Below, piece by piece: positions 31,826 to 42,740 of a DNA stretch of 64,000 nucleotides. A program made the translations under genes and the position numbers. The stretch comes from Eurosta solidaginis (Eukaryota; Arthropoda; Insecta; Diptera; Tephritidae), in contig NC_090319.1 of assembly GCF_040869045.1 (NCBI RefSeq), positions 239,375,832-239,439,831 of the forward strand, read 5' to 3'. Position 1 is the stretch's first letter. Each line of letters begins with the position of its first letter. The notes under the pieces were generated by a model that saw only the letters and a program-made list of their open reading frames with translations, was not told where the DNA came from and did not search any database.

Positions 31826-31830
31826 GTGAG

Positions 31831-32085
31831 AAATCTTTCTAATAGTAATCTGTGAGGAATTGCAATTATTCATTTCATATTTGCCCAAAATATGCAATTA
31901 AATATAATTTGCTAGAATTTGCCACGGTGCCTTGATATTGCATTTCAATTTTATTAGCGTGTGTGAAATTAAGAAAATTAAGTCGAATCATGTGTACGAT
32001 TTTTTTACGTAAATTTTTAACTTTAATGTTCTCGTTTAAAGCTTTAATTGAATATGAGTAATTAGAGTATTATTTCGTCTTACTA
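31831..32085. other. No gene or repeat recognised
   Basis: AT-rich stretch between the 3' LTR duplication and the tandem repeat. Confidence 0.4.
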
Positions 32086-32690
32086 CCCCAACTCTAAATG
32101 GCAACCTTACTCAAAAATGTCCCTATTGTAATGCGGAGTGAAATACCTTTCGTTTGATACCCATATCGGCATATCTCATGAAATTTGTTTTTAATTTCTA
32201 ATAGGTGGCAACCCTACACAAAAATGTCTCCATTGTAATGCGGAGTGAAATACCTTTCGTTTGATACACATATCGGCATATCTCATGCAATTTCTTTTTA
32301 ATTTCGAATAGGTGGCAACCCTAAATGGCAATCCTACTCAAGAATGTCCCTATTGCAATGCAGAGTGAAATACCTTTCGTTTGATACCCATATCGGCATA
32401 TCTCATGCAATTTTTTTTTAATTTCGAATAGGTGGCAACACTAAAAGGCAACCCTACTCAAAAATGTCCCTACTGTAATGCGGAGTGAAATACCTTTCGT
32501 TTGATACCCATATCGGAATTTCTCATTCAATTTTTTTTAAATTTCGGATAGGTGGCAACCTTGTGAAACATTCTGAGTGGCACCACCTAGGTAGAAAGTC
32601 TAAGAAGGTGATACATAATCTCTGTTCCAAATTTCATTTAAATAGGTTGAGCCGTTCCCGAGATCATTCGGCTATACAACAAACAAGAAT
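32086..32690 (+). repeat. Tandem repeat of 107-120 bp in a non-coding repeat element
   Basis: ACCTTTCGTTTGATAC recurs at about 32145, 32252, 32372 and 32492. Units read GATACCCATATCGGCATATCTCATGCAA, then AATAGGTGGCAACCCTA, then CAAAAATGTCCCTATTGTAATGCGGAG. After the array the sequence ends in a CCAAATTTCATTT...GGTTGAGCCGTTCCCGAGATC tail, the same style of tail as at 13.52 kb. Differs in sequence from the 129-bp family apart from the CTTTCGTTTGATACCCATATCG core. Confidence 0.8.
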
Positions 32691-33228
32691 TGCTCGTTTA
32701 AAGTTACAAGATTTTACATGTCTTCGTAGAAGACTCAGCTCATTGCTCCACCATGACGGCTTTTCCTTTCCTCTGAATCTTCTTAGAGGGCAAGCAATGT
32801 TATGCCCAGTCACAAGCGTCCTCGTTAGGATATCATTGGACTCCTCCACATTGGCAACCTCTTCGGGTTGTCCTAGTTTTGTTTCTACATGTTTCCGGAA
32901 TTTCGTCCAGTTCGTTGAACTAAGGTTTTTCTACCCTCTTTATGAGGATGCTGAAGCTGATATACGCATGTTCGGAGAAGAATGGTCTAACAAGAACCTT
33001 CCACTCATACCTTGATATATCACATTCAGAGCTCAATGTAATATCAAAAACATTGCTGGATGTTGGACCAATTTATGTACGGACACTTCCCTGTTGGCTA
33101 TCCACAAATTAGTTTGCAGGATGTACCAAAACAGAGAGTCGCCTCTCTCATTTGTATCTCCTCCTCCCCACGCATTGTGGTACCCACGCCCAACCGCCCT
33201 TTGCGCCCTTTGTTCTGTACCAGCTTCT
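32691..33228 (-). pseudogene. R1/jockey-like LINE fragment (endonuclease to linker)
   Basis: Minus-strand copy of the segment at 41.77-42.31 kb: it includes ACPLRRFRGKEKPSWWSNELSLLRR and, upstream, the endonuclease end. About 80 percent similar by eye to the 42-kb copy. Cut on one side by copy C of the 129-bp-array element (junction near 33228-33236). Several frameshifts. Confidence 0.8.
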
Positions 33229-34454
33229 TAAAACATTTTTATACTCAGTTGAGCAGAGCTCACAGAGTATATTAAGTTTGATTGGATAACGGTTTTTTGT
33301 ACATATATAAAGGAATCGAGATAGATATAGACTTCCATATATCAAAATAATCAGGATCGAAAAAAAATTTGATTGAGCCATGTCCGTCCGTCCGTCCGTC
33401 CGTGCGTTAACACGATAACTTGAGTAAATTTTGAGGTATCTTGATGAAATTTGGTATGTAGGTTCCTGAGCACTCATCGATAAAGCGACGAAACTTGGTA
33501 GATGAGTTGAACTTATGACGCAAAATAGAAAATTAGTAAAATGTTGGACAATGGGCGTGGCACCGCCCACTTTTAAAAGAAGGTAATTTAAAAGTTTTGC
33601 AAGCTGTAATTTGACAGTCGTTGAAGATATCATGATGAAATTTGGCAGGAACGTTACTCTTATTACTATATGTACGCTTAATAAAAATTAACAAAATCGG
33701 AGAAGGACCACGCCCACTTTAAAAAAAAAATTTTTTTAAAGTAAAATTTTAACAAAAAATTTAATATCTTTACAGTATATAAGTAAATTATGTCAAGATT
33801 CAACTCCAGTAATGATATGGTGCAACAAAATACAAAAATAAAAGAAAATTTAAAAATGGGCGTGGCTCCGCCCTTTTGCATTTAATTTGTCTAGGATACT
33901 TTTAACGCCATAAGTCGAACAAAAATTAACCAATCCTTTTGAAATTTGGTAGAGGCATAGATTTTATGGCGTTAACTGTTTTCTGTGAAAATGGGCGAAA
34001 TCGGTTGATGTCACGCCCAGTTTTTATACACAGTCGTCCGTCTGTCCTTCCGCATGGCCGTTAACACGATAACTTGAGCAAAAATCGATATATCTTTACT
34101 AAACTCAGTTCGCGTACTTATCTGTACTCACTTTATCTTGGTGTGAAAAATGAACGAAATCCGACTATGACCACGCCCACTTTTTCGATATCGAAAATTA
34201 CGAAAAATGAAAAAAAAACCATAATTCTATACCAAATACGAAAAAAGGGATGAAATATGGTAAGGTAACTGGATTGTTTTATTGACGCGAAATATAACTT
34301 TAGAAAAAACTTTATTAAATGGTTGTGACACCTGCCATATTAAGTAGAAGAAAATGAAAAAGTTCTGCAGGACGAAATAAAAAACCCTTAAAATCTTGGC
34401 AGGTATTACATATATAAATAAAGTAGCGGTATCCAACAGATGATGTTCTGGGTC

Positions 34455-35990
34455 ACCCTGGTCCACATTTTGGTCGATATCTGGAAAACGCCTGCACATA
34501 TACAACTACCACCACTCCCTTTTAAAACTCTCATTAATACCTTTAATTTGATACCCATATCGTACAAACTCATTCTAGAGTCACCCCTGGTCCACCTTTA
34601 TGGCGATATTTCGAAAAGGCGAACACCTATAGAACGAAGGCCCACTCCCTTTTAAAAATACTCATTAACACCTTTCATTTGATACCCATATCGTACAAAC
34701 AAAGTCTAGAGTCACCCCTGGTCCAGAAAGGCCCACTCCCTCTTAAAATATTCATTAACTCCTTTCGTTTGATACCCATATTGCACAAACGAATTCTAGA
34801 GTCACCCCTGGCCCACCTTTATGGCGATATCTCGAAACGGCGTCCACCTATGGAGCTAAGGATTACTCCCTTTTAAAATACTCATTAACACCTTTCATTT
34901 GATACCCATATCGTACAAACGCATTCTAGAGTCACACCTGGTCCATCTTTATGGCGATATCTCGAAAAGACGTCCACCTATAGAACTAAGGCCCACTCCC
35001 TCTTAAAATACTCATTAACTCCTTTCGTTTGATACCCATATTGCACAAACGAATTCTAGAGTCACCCCTGGTCCACCTTTATGGCGATATCTCGAAAAGG
35101 GGTCCACCTATAGAACTAAGCCCCACGCCCTTTTAAAATAATCATTAACACCTTTCATTTGATACCCATATCATACAAACAAATTCTAAAGTCACCCCTG
35201 GTCCAACTTTATGGCGATATCTCGAAAAGGCGAACACCTATAAAACGAAGGCCCACTCCCTTTTAAAAATACTCATTAACACCTTTGATTTGATACCCAT
35301 ATCGTACAAACAAATTCTAGAGTCACCCCTGGTCCACCTTTGTTGCGATACCTCGAAATGCGTCCACCTATAGATCTAAGGCCCACTCCCTCTTAAAATA
35401 CTCATTAACTCCTTTCGTTTGATACCCATATTGCACAAACGAATTCTAGAGTTACCCCTGGCCCACCTTTATGGCGATATCTCGAAACGGCGTCCACCTA
35501 TAGAACTAAGGCCCACTCCCTTTTAAAATACTCATTAACACCTTTCGTTTGATGCCCATATTGTGCAAACAAATTCTAGGGTCACCCCTGGTCCACCTTT
35601 ATGGCGATATCTCGAAACGGCGTCCACCTATGGAACTAAGGAGTACTCCCTTTTAAAATGCTCATTAACACCTTTCAGTTGATACCCATATCGTACAAAC
35701 GCATTCTAGAGTCACCCCTGGTCCATCTTTACGGCGATATCTCGAAAAGGCGTCCATCTATAGAACTTAGGTCCACGCCCTTTTAAAATACTCATTAATA
35801 CCTTTCATTTGATACCCATATCGTACAAACGCATTCTAGAGTCAACCCTGATCCACCTTTATGGCTATATCCCTAAATGGCGTCCACCTATAGAACTAAG
35901 GCCCACTCCCTCATAAAATACTCTTTAATGCCTTTCATTTGATACACATGTCATACAAACACATTCCAGGGTTTCCCTCGGTTCATTTTC
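34455..35990. repeat. 129-bp tandem array of copy C, about 12 units
   Basis: Core GATACCCATAT recurs near 34550, 34681, 34771, 34900, 35031, 35160, 35292, 35421, 35550, 35680 and 35810, with a last diverged unit at 35940. Spacing is 129-131 bp except one short 90-bp unit. Two unit types alternate irregularly: ATCGTACAAACGCATTC and ATTGCACAAACGAATTC. Confidence 0.92.
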
Positions 35991-36045
35991 CTACATGGTT
36001 ATTTTCCCTTATGTTGTCACCATAGCTCTCAACTGAGTATGTAAT

Positions 36046-36063
36046 GTTCGGTTACACCCGAAC
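36046..36063. other. Subterminal hairpin of copy C
   Basis: GTTCGGTTACACCCGAAC: perfect six-base stem GTTCGG/CCGAAC with a six-base loop, 19 bases before the element end. The same hairpin occurs inverted at 38115-38132 with a changed loop. Confidence 0.7.
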
Positions 36064-36109
36064 TTAACCTTCCTTACTTGTTTTAAATTATTTTATTTAC
36101 AAATATTAT

Positions 36110-36540
36110 GGCGTCCTCCGTGGTGTGATGGTAGCGTGCTCCGCCTACCACACCGAATATCCAGCTTTCAGCAACATCAAAATTCTAAAAACAAGTTTTT
36201 TCGGGGTCGCCCCTCGGCAATATTTAGCAAGCACTTCGAATGTATTTCTACCATGAAAAGCTCTCAGTGACAACTTATCTGCCTTGCAGATGCCGCTCGG
36301 AGTCTGCATAAAACAAGTAGATCCCATCCCGCCAATTTGTAGGAAAAATTAAAAGGAGCACGACGCAAATTGAAAAAGAAGTTCGGCCCAAAATCCCTTC
36401 GGAGGTTATCGCGCCTTACATTTATTTTGTTATTTATTTTAATGGCTTTTAATTTAGTATATGTTACAGAGAAGCTCGGCCTTAGATCTCTTCGGAGGTT
36501 ATCGCGCTTTACATTTATTTTTTTATTTATTTATGTTACA
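36110..36540 (+). mobile_element. tRNA-headed SINE, two 3' ends, B box lost
   Basis: The head TGGTGTGATGGTAGCGTGCTCCGCC resembles the A-box half of a tRNA; the B-box region is altered (GAATATCCAGC in place of GGGTTCAACTCCC in the copy at 58 kb). The body (GGGGTCGCCCCTCGGCA, TGCCTTGCAGATGCCG, GAGCACGACGCAAATTG) matches that copy throughout. It ends in TCGGAGGTTATCGCGCCTTACATTTATTTT at 36430 and then repeats the last ~60 bp (CTCGGCCTTAGATCTCTTCGGAGG...) at 36475-36540, so two 3' ends stand in tandem. RNA polymerase III transcription is unlikely without the B box. Confidence 0.8.
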
Positions 36541-36544
36541 AATA

Positions 36545-38090
36545 ATGCAATAACCTAGGTATATGGTTGATATTTTGTTATTCTGACTAGCGATTGTTGC
36601 TATGAAAAATCGTTTTAAAGGTGGTAAAAAAAGTGTTACCGTTGAAATATATTGATGGCCCAATAATTTTGTTTATAACTCTATATGCTTAAAAGTATCG
36701 AACCGTTTCGATTTGTAAACAAAATTTCAAAGGTTTGTAAGCTTAGGCCCACTTGCGGAACGGCAAGTTAACTTTTTAACTCATAGTTAACCTGTCACTT
36801 TGACAAATTTTTTTTTGTGGATGCTATTTGGCACTGTTGTATTTCTTAGGTCCAAGAAAAGTGTAGTAGCTGCTAACGAAAACTGCGTAAAATTTTTATT
36901 GTAAAATTACAAAGAAATATCCTAATTTACTTTGAAACGAGCACTTAATTACATCTCTCTTTAAAATCCATATGTTTTGGACAATTGTAATTAACAAATT
37001 GTGATACTTTATTACCGGGGACGATTGCTAAAACACGACCAAAACCGTCGGGGGAGGTATTAATAGACGCGTTTTTGCCTCGCTTCCAATATTTCGAATG
37101 CTTTTTCGCCTTTGGACTATTGATAACAGTACAAAACGCGTCTTTTCATTTCTCTTTCCACATTTTTGAACGGGTTATTGCAGTCGACCTCGGTTTCAAA
37201 CTGTTTTTCGCGGAGAACTATTGAACGGGTAGAAAAATTTAGCACCCGTGTTTTGTATGCTTAATACTGGAATAACTACGCGTCCTCAGATACCTCAATT
37301 CAGACTTTTGTATAATTTTCTGTAGGACTCATATAGGTGCACTACATTTTCATACTAAATTCGTTCAAAAAAATTTACCATCACAGCAACCCATATCTGA
37401 TATTCCGCTCCTTCTTTTGTTTCCCTGCGTCGCTTTCCACGACAGCAACCCCGGTAATTTTGACATTTCGTTCAGTGTCAAACGCATGTTCCACGCAGGT
37501 TCCACAATAGTTTGCCACTGACCGAAGTGTCAAACGGTAGTGTGTTAGAAAGAGAAAGGAATTGTTTCCTTCTCATACATATCATACTTGTAAACCTGTA
37601 CTATGGTACTATGGTTTACTTTCCTTGTTTTGTTGCAATCGAGCACGAAAAAATGCTAGGGCAAAAAAAATTTACCTTTTTTGTTTGACACGAAATAACC
37701 ATTACATTTATTTCACCCTTTGGCATGAATATTTCTACCGCTGCTGCTACGCCTCGCTCATCGCAGAAAATGGTGCTGACATATCAGCGGCAAGGTCAAA
37801 AGCATATTTCATTTGCCCATTCCATCTTCTTTGTATATTCGTTTGTCTGATTTATCCAAAGCGACATCGTCTGCCCATTTGATAAAGCAAGATGAAAAAA
37901 TGTTGCGGCTTGGTATGTATTTGAATCCGTCGCCATAGCAGACTTTGTCTACATATCTTTGGAAAGAAAATACATGTGTATGTATTTAAGTGAATTTATT
38001 TTATTTGAGATAACATTCATCATTCAGTTATTTTTAAAGCAATTAAAAAGAGAAAAACAAGTTTTCGATACAAAAAATAACTAGAAAAAT
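36545..38090. other. No gene recognised
   Basis: 1.5 kb of AT-rich sequence with no supported ORF. 37015-37330 is more GC-rich and contains several ACGCGT-like motifs (GACGCGTTTTTGCC, AACGCGTCTTTTC, ACTACGCGTCC); it could be another non-coding repeat but has no second copy here. Confidence 0.4.
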
Positions 38091-38092
38091 AA

Positions 38093-38150
38093 AACAAGTA
38101 AGGAAGCCTAAGTTCGGACGAAACCGAACATTATATACACACAGTGTCAC
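38093..38150 (-). repeat. End fragment of the 129-bp-array family
   Basis: AAACAAGTAAGGAAGCCTAAGTTCGG...CCGAACATTATATAC is the reverse complement of the hairpin end of copy C (36030-36085) with a few changes. Nothing else of the element follows. Confidence 0.75.
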
Positions 38151-39000
38151 AGTAATGTCGCGAACATTAAATGATATCAGTGCTTACCCAATAAACATTT
38201 TTGTCAATTCTCAGTTTGAGATACATTTGAGAACCCGTCCATTTCTCACATTTCAAACGTCAGTATTCAAATGAATTTCAAATAACCGTTGATAGCATTC
38301 TCAAGCTAAAAGGCACATTTTTAATATGGAATTTTTCTTTATTTTCAAATTGAGAATTTTTGGATTCTCAACTTTTTCTCAAACGAGAATAAAGAGGAAC
38401 GAAATGGAATCCACTGTTGTACCACTTTCGGTAACCAAATTTATTATTTGCCTCACTTCACTTTTAACTCGTTTAGATTTATGCATAATGTAGTACATTA
38501 TCACTTAATATTATTAAAATGTATAAATACTTCCTTATTTTTTCACTTTATGTTCAACTTCACTCAATAAAGCCGCTTGTTTACATTTCCAGCTAAAGTA
38601 TGCAAATTAGAGATCGACGAATTATCAAAGGCACTAGCGACGACACTATCGATAGTATTGATGTAAAATAAGCATGCTGTACTATGTTTTATTTTATTTT
38701 AGGGTTTCATGAACACTTATTATGCACTTAAAAATTTAGACACATTGGCGCAAAAAGTATTCACATTATTATTAACGAAAATATTCCATGATATCGATGG
38801 TTTTCAACCAGAATGGAACGAAATGCAAGTATATCTCAAACCATTCTCAAGTTGAAGAACAACATTTGAGAAAAAGTTGTGTGGCGAGCGTTATTTACGA
38901 ATTTTGTAATTGAAATTTAAGTAACTTCTCGATAACCTACAAGCTTGAAACTTGGAATATAGTTGAGAACCCGATTACAATACAATAAAAAGAAGAAAAA
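38151..39000. other. No gene seen; local inverted motifs
   Basis: AT-rich. Several TTGAGAA / TTCTCAA motifs occur in both orientations at 38195-38400 and 38825-38975 (for example CTCAAACGAGAAT and ATTCTCAAGTTGAG), suggesting a decayed inverted-repeat element whose ends I cannot set. Confidence 0.35.
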
Positions 39001-39002
39001 AC

Positions 39003-39240
39003 TTCGCTACGTGGCCCATGCGTCGATATATTTCAAAAAATCGCATTTTTGGTCCAATTTGGCTCATATTTGGAGCACATATTACATACAGAAAAAAAAT
39101 CGCATTATAAAAAAATCCCGCTAGGTGGCCGAAATATATTCAAAAAAATCATATTTGTGGTTGGATTTGGGTCATATTTCGAAGAAATAGTATATACAAT
39201 TCGGTAGAAATTACATCAAAATACTTTGGAGTTCAGGAAA
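39003..39240 (-). repeat. Two inverted units of the 118-bp array
   Basis: GCTACGTGGCCCATGCGTCGATATATTTCAAAAAATCGCA... and GCTAGGTGGCCGAAATATATTC... are reverse complements of the units at 44.5-45.65 kb (GCGCCACCTAGCGGC, GAATATCTCGAT, CCAAATATGAGCCAAATCGG). Followed by CATCAAAATACTTTGG, found inverted at 44361 (CCAAAGTATTTTGATG). Confidence 0.75.
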
Positions 39241-39295
39241 GGGAAAGTCTTTGGAAATAAAACCAAAAAACTTGAAAATAAAATAATTAAAAAAA

Positions 39296-39697
39296 TGTTT
39301 TTAGTTAAACGGTTTTATTGAAAAGGATACTTACATTAAGTAATAATAATACTAAAAGCTAGAAAATAATTAGGTAGGTCCTAGGTACTAGTCATCACAC
39401 TCTTCTTCAATCTAGGGTATTGATCAGACAAATAAATAAAAACGTGGGTCGCGTCAAATTTCTATTGATAGTCTACCGCTCATATCTTTACAAATGATAT
39501 TTTCATATATGTTATGCTACACCTCACATTTTTAGAAATTTCACGCTTTTATTTAATTGTGTGATCAACACCCTAGATTGATGAGGAATGTGACGACTAG
39601 TACCTAGGACCTACCTAATTATTTTCTAGCTTTTAGTATTATTATTACTTAATGTAAGTATTGTTTTCAATAAAACCGTTTAATTTAAACATTTTTT
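39296..39697. mobile_element. ~400-bp foldback palindrome
   Basis: Left arm from TTAAACGGTTTTATTG (about 39304) to CTAGGGTATTGATCA (39433); right arm from TGATCAACACCCTAG (39562) to CAATAAAACCGTTTAA (39690). Arms of about 130 bp are nearly perfect, including GTCCTAGGTACTAGTC / GACTAGTACCTAGGAC. The centre carries a further inverted pair AATAAATAAAAACGTG / CACGCTTTTATTTAA. No coding capacity. A relative lies at 25.05-25.29 kb. Confidence 0.9.
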
Positions 39698-39827
39698 TTA
39701 AATTATATACTGATATTAAATTCAACAGCTGTATAACAGGGAGGCCATTAGCTTCCAGACATAAAGGTAGAAAATATAGCCGTATAGCAAAGTGAGGTGT
39801 ACGCTCAATTAAATGGGGTTACACTGA

Positions 39828-40200
39828 AATTACAGTCGTTGGTCGAGAAAAAAAATCCCAAGTCGCTCCGGTACATAGAACCGGTTGCCGTGGGAAGCGT
39901 ATCAGAACTGCTGCATTCAGAACTGCCACCGGATGTCTCCTTATGACCCCAGAACACCACCTATATAGTTAGGCCAAAGAGATCAATATCAATCTTTACC
40001 ACAACGAAATGCTGAACAAGTAGTTTTTGCTTAATTGTCACAAACCAGGACATCGCAGCAAACAACTGCTTGATCCTCCTCCTCCTGTTAAAACAACCAG
40101 TTTCCTTGAACTACCCTTAGAGGATTTTGATGACAATTTATGAATGGTCATGCCCATTGAATGCATGGCGAAGCACTGTTAATACAGTAAATGGTGTATG
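39828..40200. mobile_element. (CAA)-LINE family remnant with inverted 5' end
   Basis: 39828-39903 is the LINE family's first 75 bp in minus orientation (GGTACATAGAACCGG...CCGTGGGAAGCG). Directly after it, plus-strand ORF2 sequence begins (AGAACTGCC-CCGGATGTCTCCTTATGACCCC, then GAAATGCTGAACAAGTAG) and, after a gap, the family's final coding block (GTTTCCTTGAACTACCCTTAGAGGATTTTGATGACAATTTATGA). The 5'-inverted form is what twin priming produces. It is a diverged subfamily with a large internal deletion and no clear (CAA)n tail. Confidence 0.7.
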
Positions 40201-40767
40201 CAAGAAAACAGAGTGAGCCAACGATTAAATTAATGCCTAGTATCATGCGTGGCTGAACACCTCGAACTCGTTAATTTGCTTTGGGCTGTGTGGCAAAAAT
40301 GTAAATATCGACATCCAAAATTTTTACATAAAAATTCTTTATACGAACACCTCAAACGTGCATTTGCAACAAATGACAAAAGTGCTTGATAGCCGATTGA
40401 AATATCTATCCACCAAAACAAGATTTTCTGATTAGCCGCTTTGCTAAGTTATCTGCTAGGTGAAATGCCATTGTTCTACTGCATTTTAATGACAGCAATT
40501 TTTTGGTAAGGAATTTATCAAATTAAATAACGGTAAAGGTGTGGAAATGTTTGTGCGTAGTGTTCCTCAATTATAAACAAACAAAAAGTAACAAATTCTC
40601 GGTTACCGCTTAAAAAGGACCAAAATTAAAAAAAGGGACCAGCGGACCAGAGGCGTTTGGAAGGGGCAATTTTTGGTCCAAATGGAACAAAGTGACAACC
40701 GTGCTTCTGATTTTATTCATTAATGTGAAATGCTTGACATCGTGTGGACGCACAGTTGTTCGCTCCG
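40201..40767. other. No gene or repeat recognised
   Basis: AT-rich sequence. Short ORFs here have no recognisable motifs. Confidence 0.4.
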
Positions 40768-40882
40768 TTTTACAAGTCCGTCCCTAAATTTGAAGCTTAT
40801 GTTGAGAGGGGCTTGGAAACATTTTTTAAAATTTGTTTTTGATCCTTCCACGTACAGCCGAAATTAATTTTTTAATGGTAAC
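40768..40882 (+). repeat. Direct repeat, left copy (~115 bp)
   Basis: TTTTACAAGTCCGTCCCTAAATTTG...GAGAGGGGCTTGGAAACATTTTTT...GATCCTTCCACGTACAGCCGAAATT matches 41420-41538 with few changes. Confidence 0.85.
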
Positions 40883-41124
40883 TTGGTTTTTTGATATCCG
40901 ATGTTTAAATTATTACGACATTATTTTGCACTTGAAAATCTGCATATTTGCTTTTAATGTCCTTTGGAGCTGTGAAGTTCTTTTCACTTGATTAGGTCAT
41001 TTAATAGTATCCTTTTGTTTTACGAGACAAAAGCATTTTCAAATTCATGACATTGTTGCTCTTGAGCCGTTTAAGTTAATAAACTGAGAACTTATAGCAC
41101 TTTTAATGTTATTTATATCTACTA

Positions 41125-41420
41125 ACTAGCAGACCCGGCAGGCGTTGTGCAGACTCCTTCCTCTACCGTTCTCATACTCTGCGTCTCTTTCTCCCTCTCC
41201 GTCTTTTCCTCATCTATTCCCATCTCTCTATCTTAGTCTAACTCAATCTTGTTCTCAGTCTCTTTCTCCTTTCCCCTTTCCTTTTTCTCTTCTTTATATT
41301 TCTATTTATTATTCTCCACCCTTTATTCCCAGTCATAAGCCCAGCTCCAATCCCAGTCCCAGCCCCAAATGCCCAAATGAGCAATACCTTAAGCTACACA
41401 AAAAGAGAATTGCCGATAAC
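41125..41420 (+). mobile_element. Non-coding repeat with ACCCGGCAGGCGTTGTG head (short copy)
   Basis: TAGCAGACCCGGCAGGCGTTGTGCAGAC, then a polypyrimidine stretch and a CCCAGTCATAAGCCCAGCTCC...CCCAGTCCCAGCCCC block: the same order as 12424-12780. The array and tail seen at 13 kb are absent. Confidence 0.7.
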
Positions 41421-41538
41421 AGTTTTACAAGTCCGACCCTAAATTTGAAGCCTATTTTGAGAGGGGCTTGGAAACATTTTTTTAAATTTGTTTTTGATCC
41501 TTCCAAATACAGCCGAAATTGATTTTATTGTAACTTAC
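41420..41538 (+). repeat. Direct repeat, right copy (~115 bp)
   Basis: Partner of 40768-40882; abuts the LINE at 41536. The two copies bracket the ACCCGGCAGG repeat. Confidence 0.85.
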
Positions 41539-42740
41539 GTGACCATTCCCCGTTCTCTTTCTTTATTCGTCCCTGGACTATATTTCCCCCTGCTAGGACT
41601 TTTCTCAACCGTGCTGTTTCGCTGTAGCACTTTATGTCCGTACAAAAGCTTTTCCATGAGATTCTCTTCGCCCTGGAAATTTCATGCTTGTAGATCCTCA
41701 GTAGATTCCTGTACTCGTCCCGACACGCTTCGCTTTCCGCGGTCTTTGCTAGCTTATATATTTCTTTTACCTGTCTTCTTGGAAGACTCAGCTTATTGCT
41801 CCACCATGGCGGCTTTTCTTTTCCTCTGAATCTTCTTAGAGGGCAAGCTTTGTTATACGCAGTCATAAGCGTCCTTGTTAGGAATTCATTAGACTCCTAC
41901 AGTTCATCCACATTGGCAACTTCTTTGGGTTGTCCCAGTTTCGTTTCTACCTGTTTCTGGAATTTAGTCCAGTTTGTTGATCTAGGGTTTCTAAAGGTTT
42001 CTCCCTTCTCTACGCTCTTTAGAGGGGATGCTGAAGCTGATATACGCATGGCCGGAGAAGGATGGTCTATCAAGAACCATCCAATCATACCTTGATATAT
42101 CACGTTCGGAGCTCAGTGTAATATCCAAGACATTGCTGGATGTTGGACCATTGTATGTCGGGACATTTCCCCTGTTCGCTATCTGCAAATTTGTTTGCAG
42201 GATGTAACAATATAGAGATTCGCCTCTCTCGTTCGTATCTGCTCCTCCTCACGCATTGTGATGTGCATTTGCATCCGCGCCTATGACCAACCGCCCTTTG
42301 CGCCCTTCGTCCTGTACTAGCCTCTTGCACTCCATCGGCGGAACCTCCGCAGCATGGGCCATGTAGTATGATGCCAGGATAAGTGCCTGCTCATTCCTCT
42401 GCTCAACGGCCACCACTACGAGGTCCTCAGTAGTGTAATTAGGCAGCATATATGAATGCAGCTGTTTCCTTACCATTACTACAATTCGCACCCGTCCTTC
42501 CGTTTGCGCATAGTAAACGCCAAATCCGCGCGCGCTAAGTTCAGAAACCTTTCCTCCCGATGAGAGCACGGCTCCTGGATCTGTGCCCCGTCGAACGAAC
42601 CCTCCTCAAGGATTAGGAGGAGTTCGCTCGACGCCACTTTACTGTGTTGGAGGCTTATCTGTAGGACTCGCAGCACCATTGGGCTGTTTGTCCCCTCCAG
42701 CACATTCGTCGTGACGTCGTCGTCCTCCCCTTGCCCTTTT
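41536..42740 (-). pseudogene. LINE ORF2: APE endonuclease and linker
   Basis: Blocks in order: LRVLQISLQHSKVASSELLL and QIQEPC (endonuclease start, catalytic QEP), RGFGVYYAQTEGRVRIVVMV, VVAVEQRNEQALILASYYM, VIGADANAHHNA (the GD-NAHH block with Asp to Ala substitution visible as GADANAHH), then the SDH-type end and a linker PLRRFRGKEKPPWWSNKLSLPRR. Frameshifts near 42570, 42300 and 42100. RT not present. Confidence 0.8.

Larger units (their letters stand above)
33236..36082 (+). mobile_element. 129-bp-array element, copy C (most complete)
   Basis: About 2.85 kb. Begins TTTTATACTCAGTTGAGCAGAGCT, contains the (GTCC)n microsatellite at 33381-33403, the GATATCGAAAATT / GGGCGTGG body, a 12-unit array and an end with CTCAACTGAGTATG, a perfect hairpin and CCTTCCTTACTTGTTTT. 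The ATACTCAGTTGAG start and CTCAACTGAGTAT near the end are inverted copies of one another, but they are subterminal at the right. No ORF is supported. The only copy with both ends in this window; it defines the family for copies A and B and the end fragment at 38.09 kb. Confidence 0.88.

Noticed and set aside
34455..35990. CRISPR-like regular repeats
   Set aside because: Units are contiguous 129-bp repeats without unique spacers, in a eukaryotic transposon; not CRISPR.
37562..37882. 106-codon plus-strand ORF
   Set aside because: Rich in Cys, Phe and Tyr from AT-rich sequence, no domain, no splice context; treated as chance.
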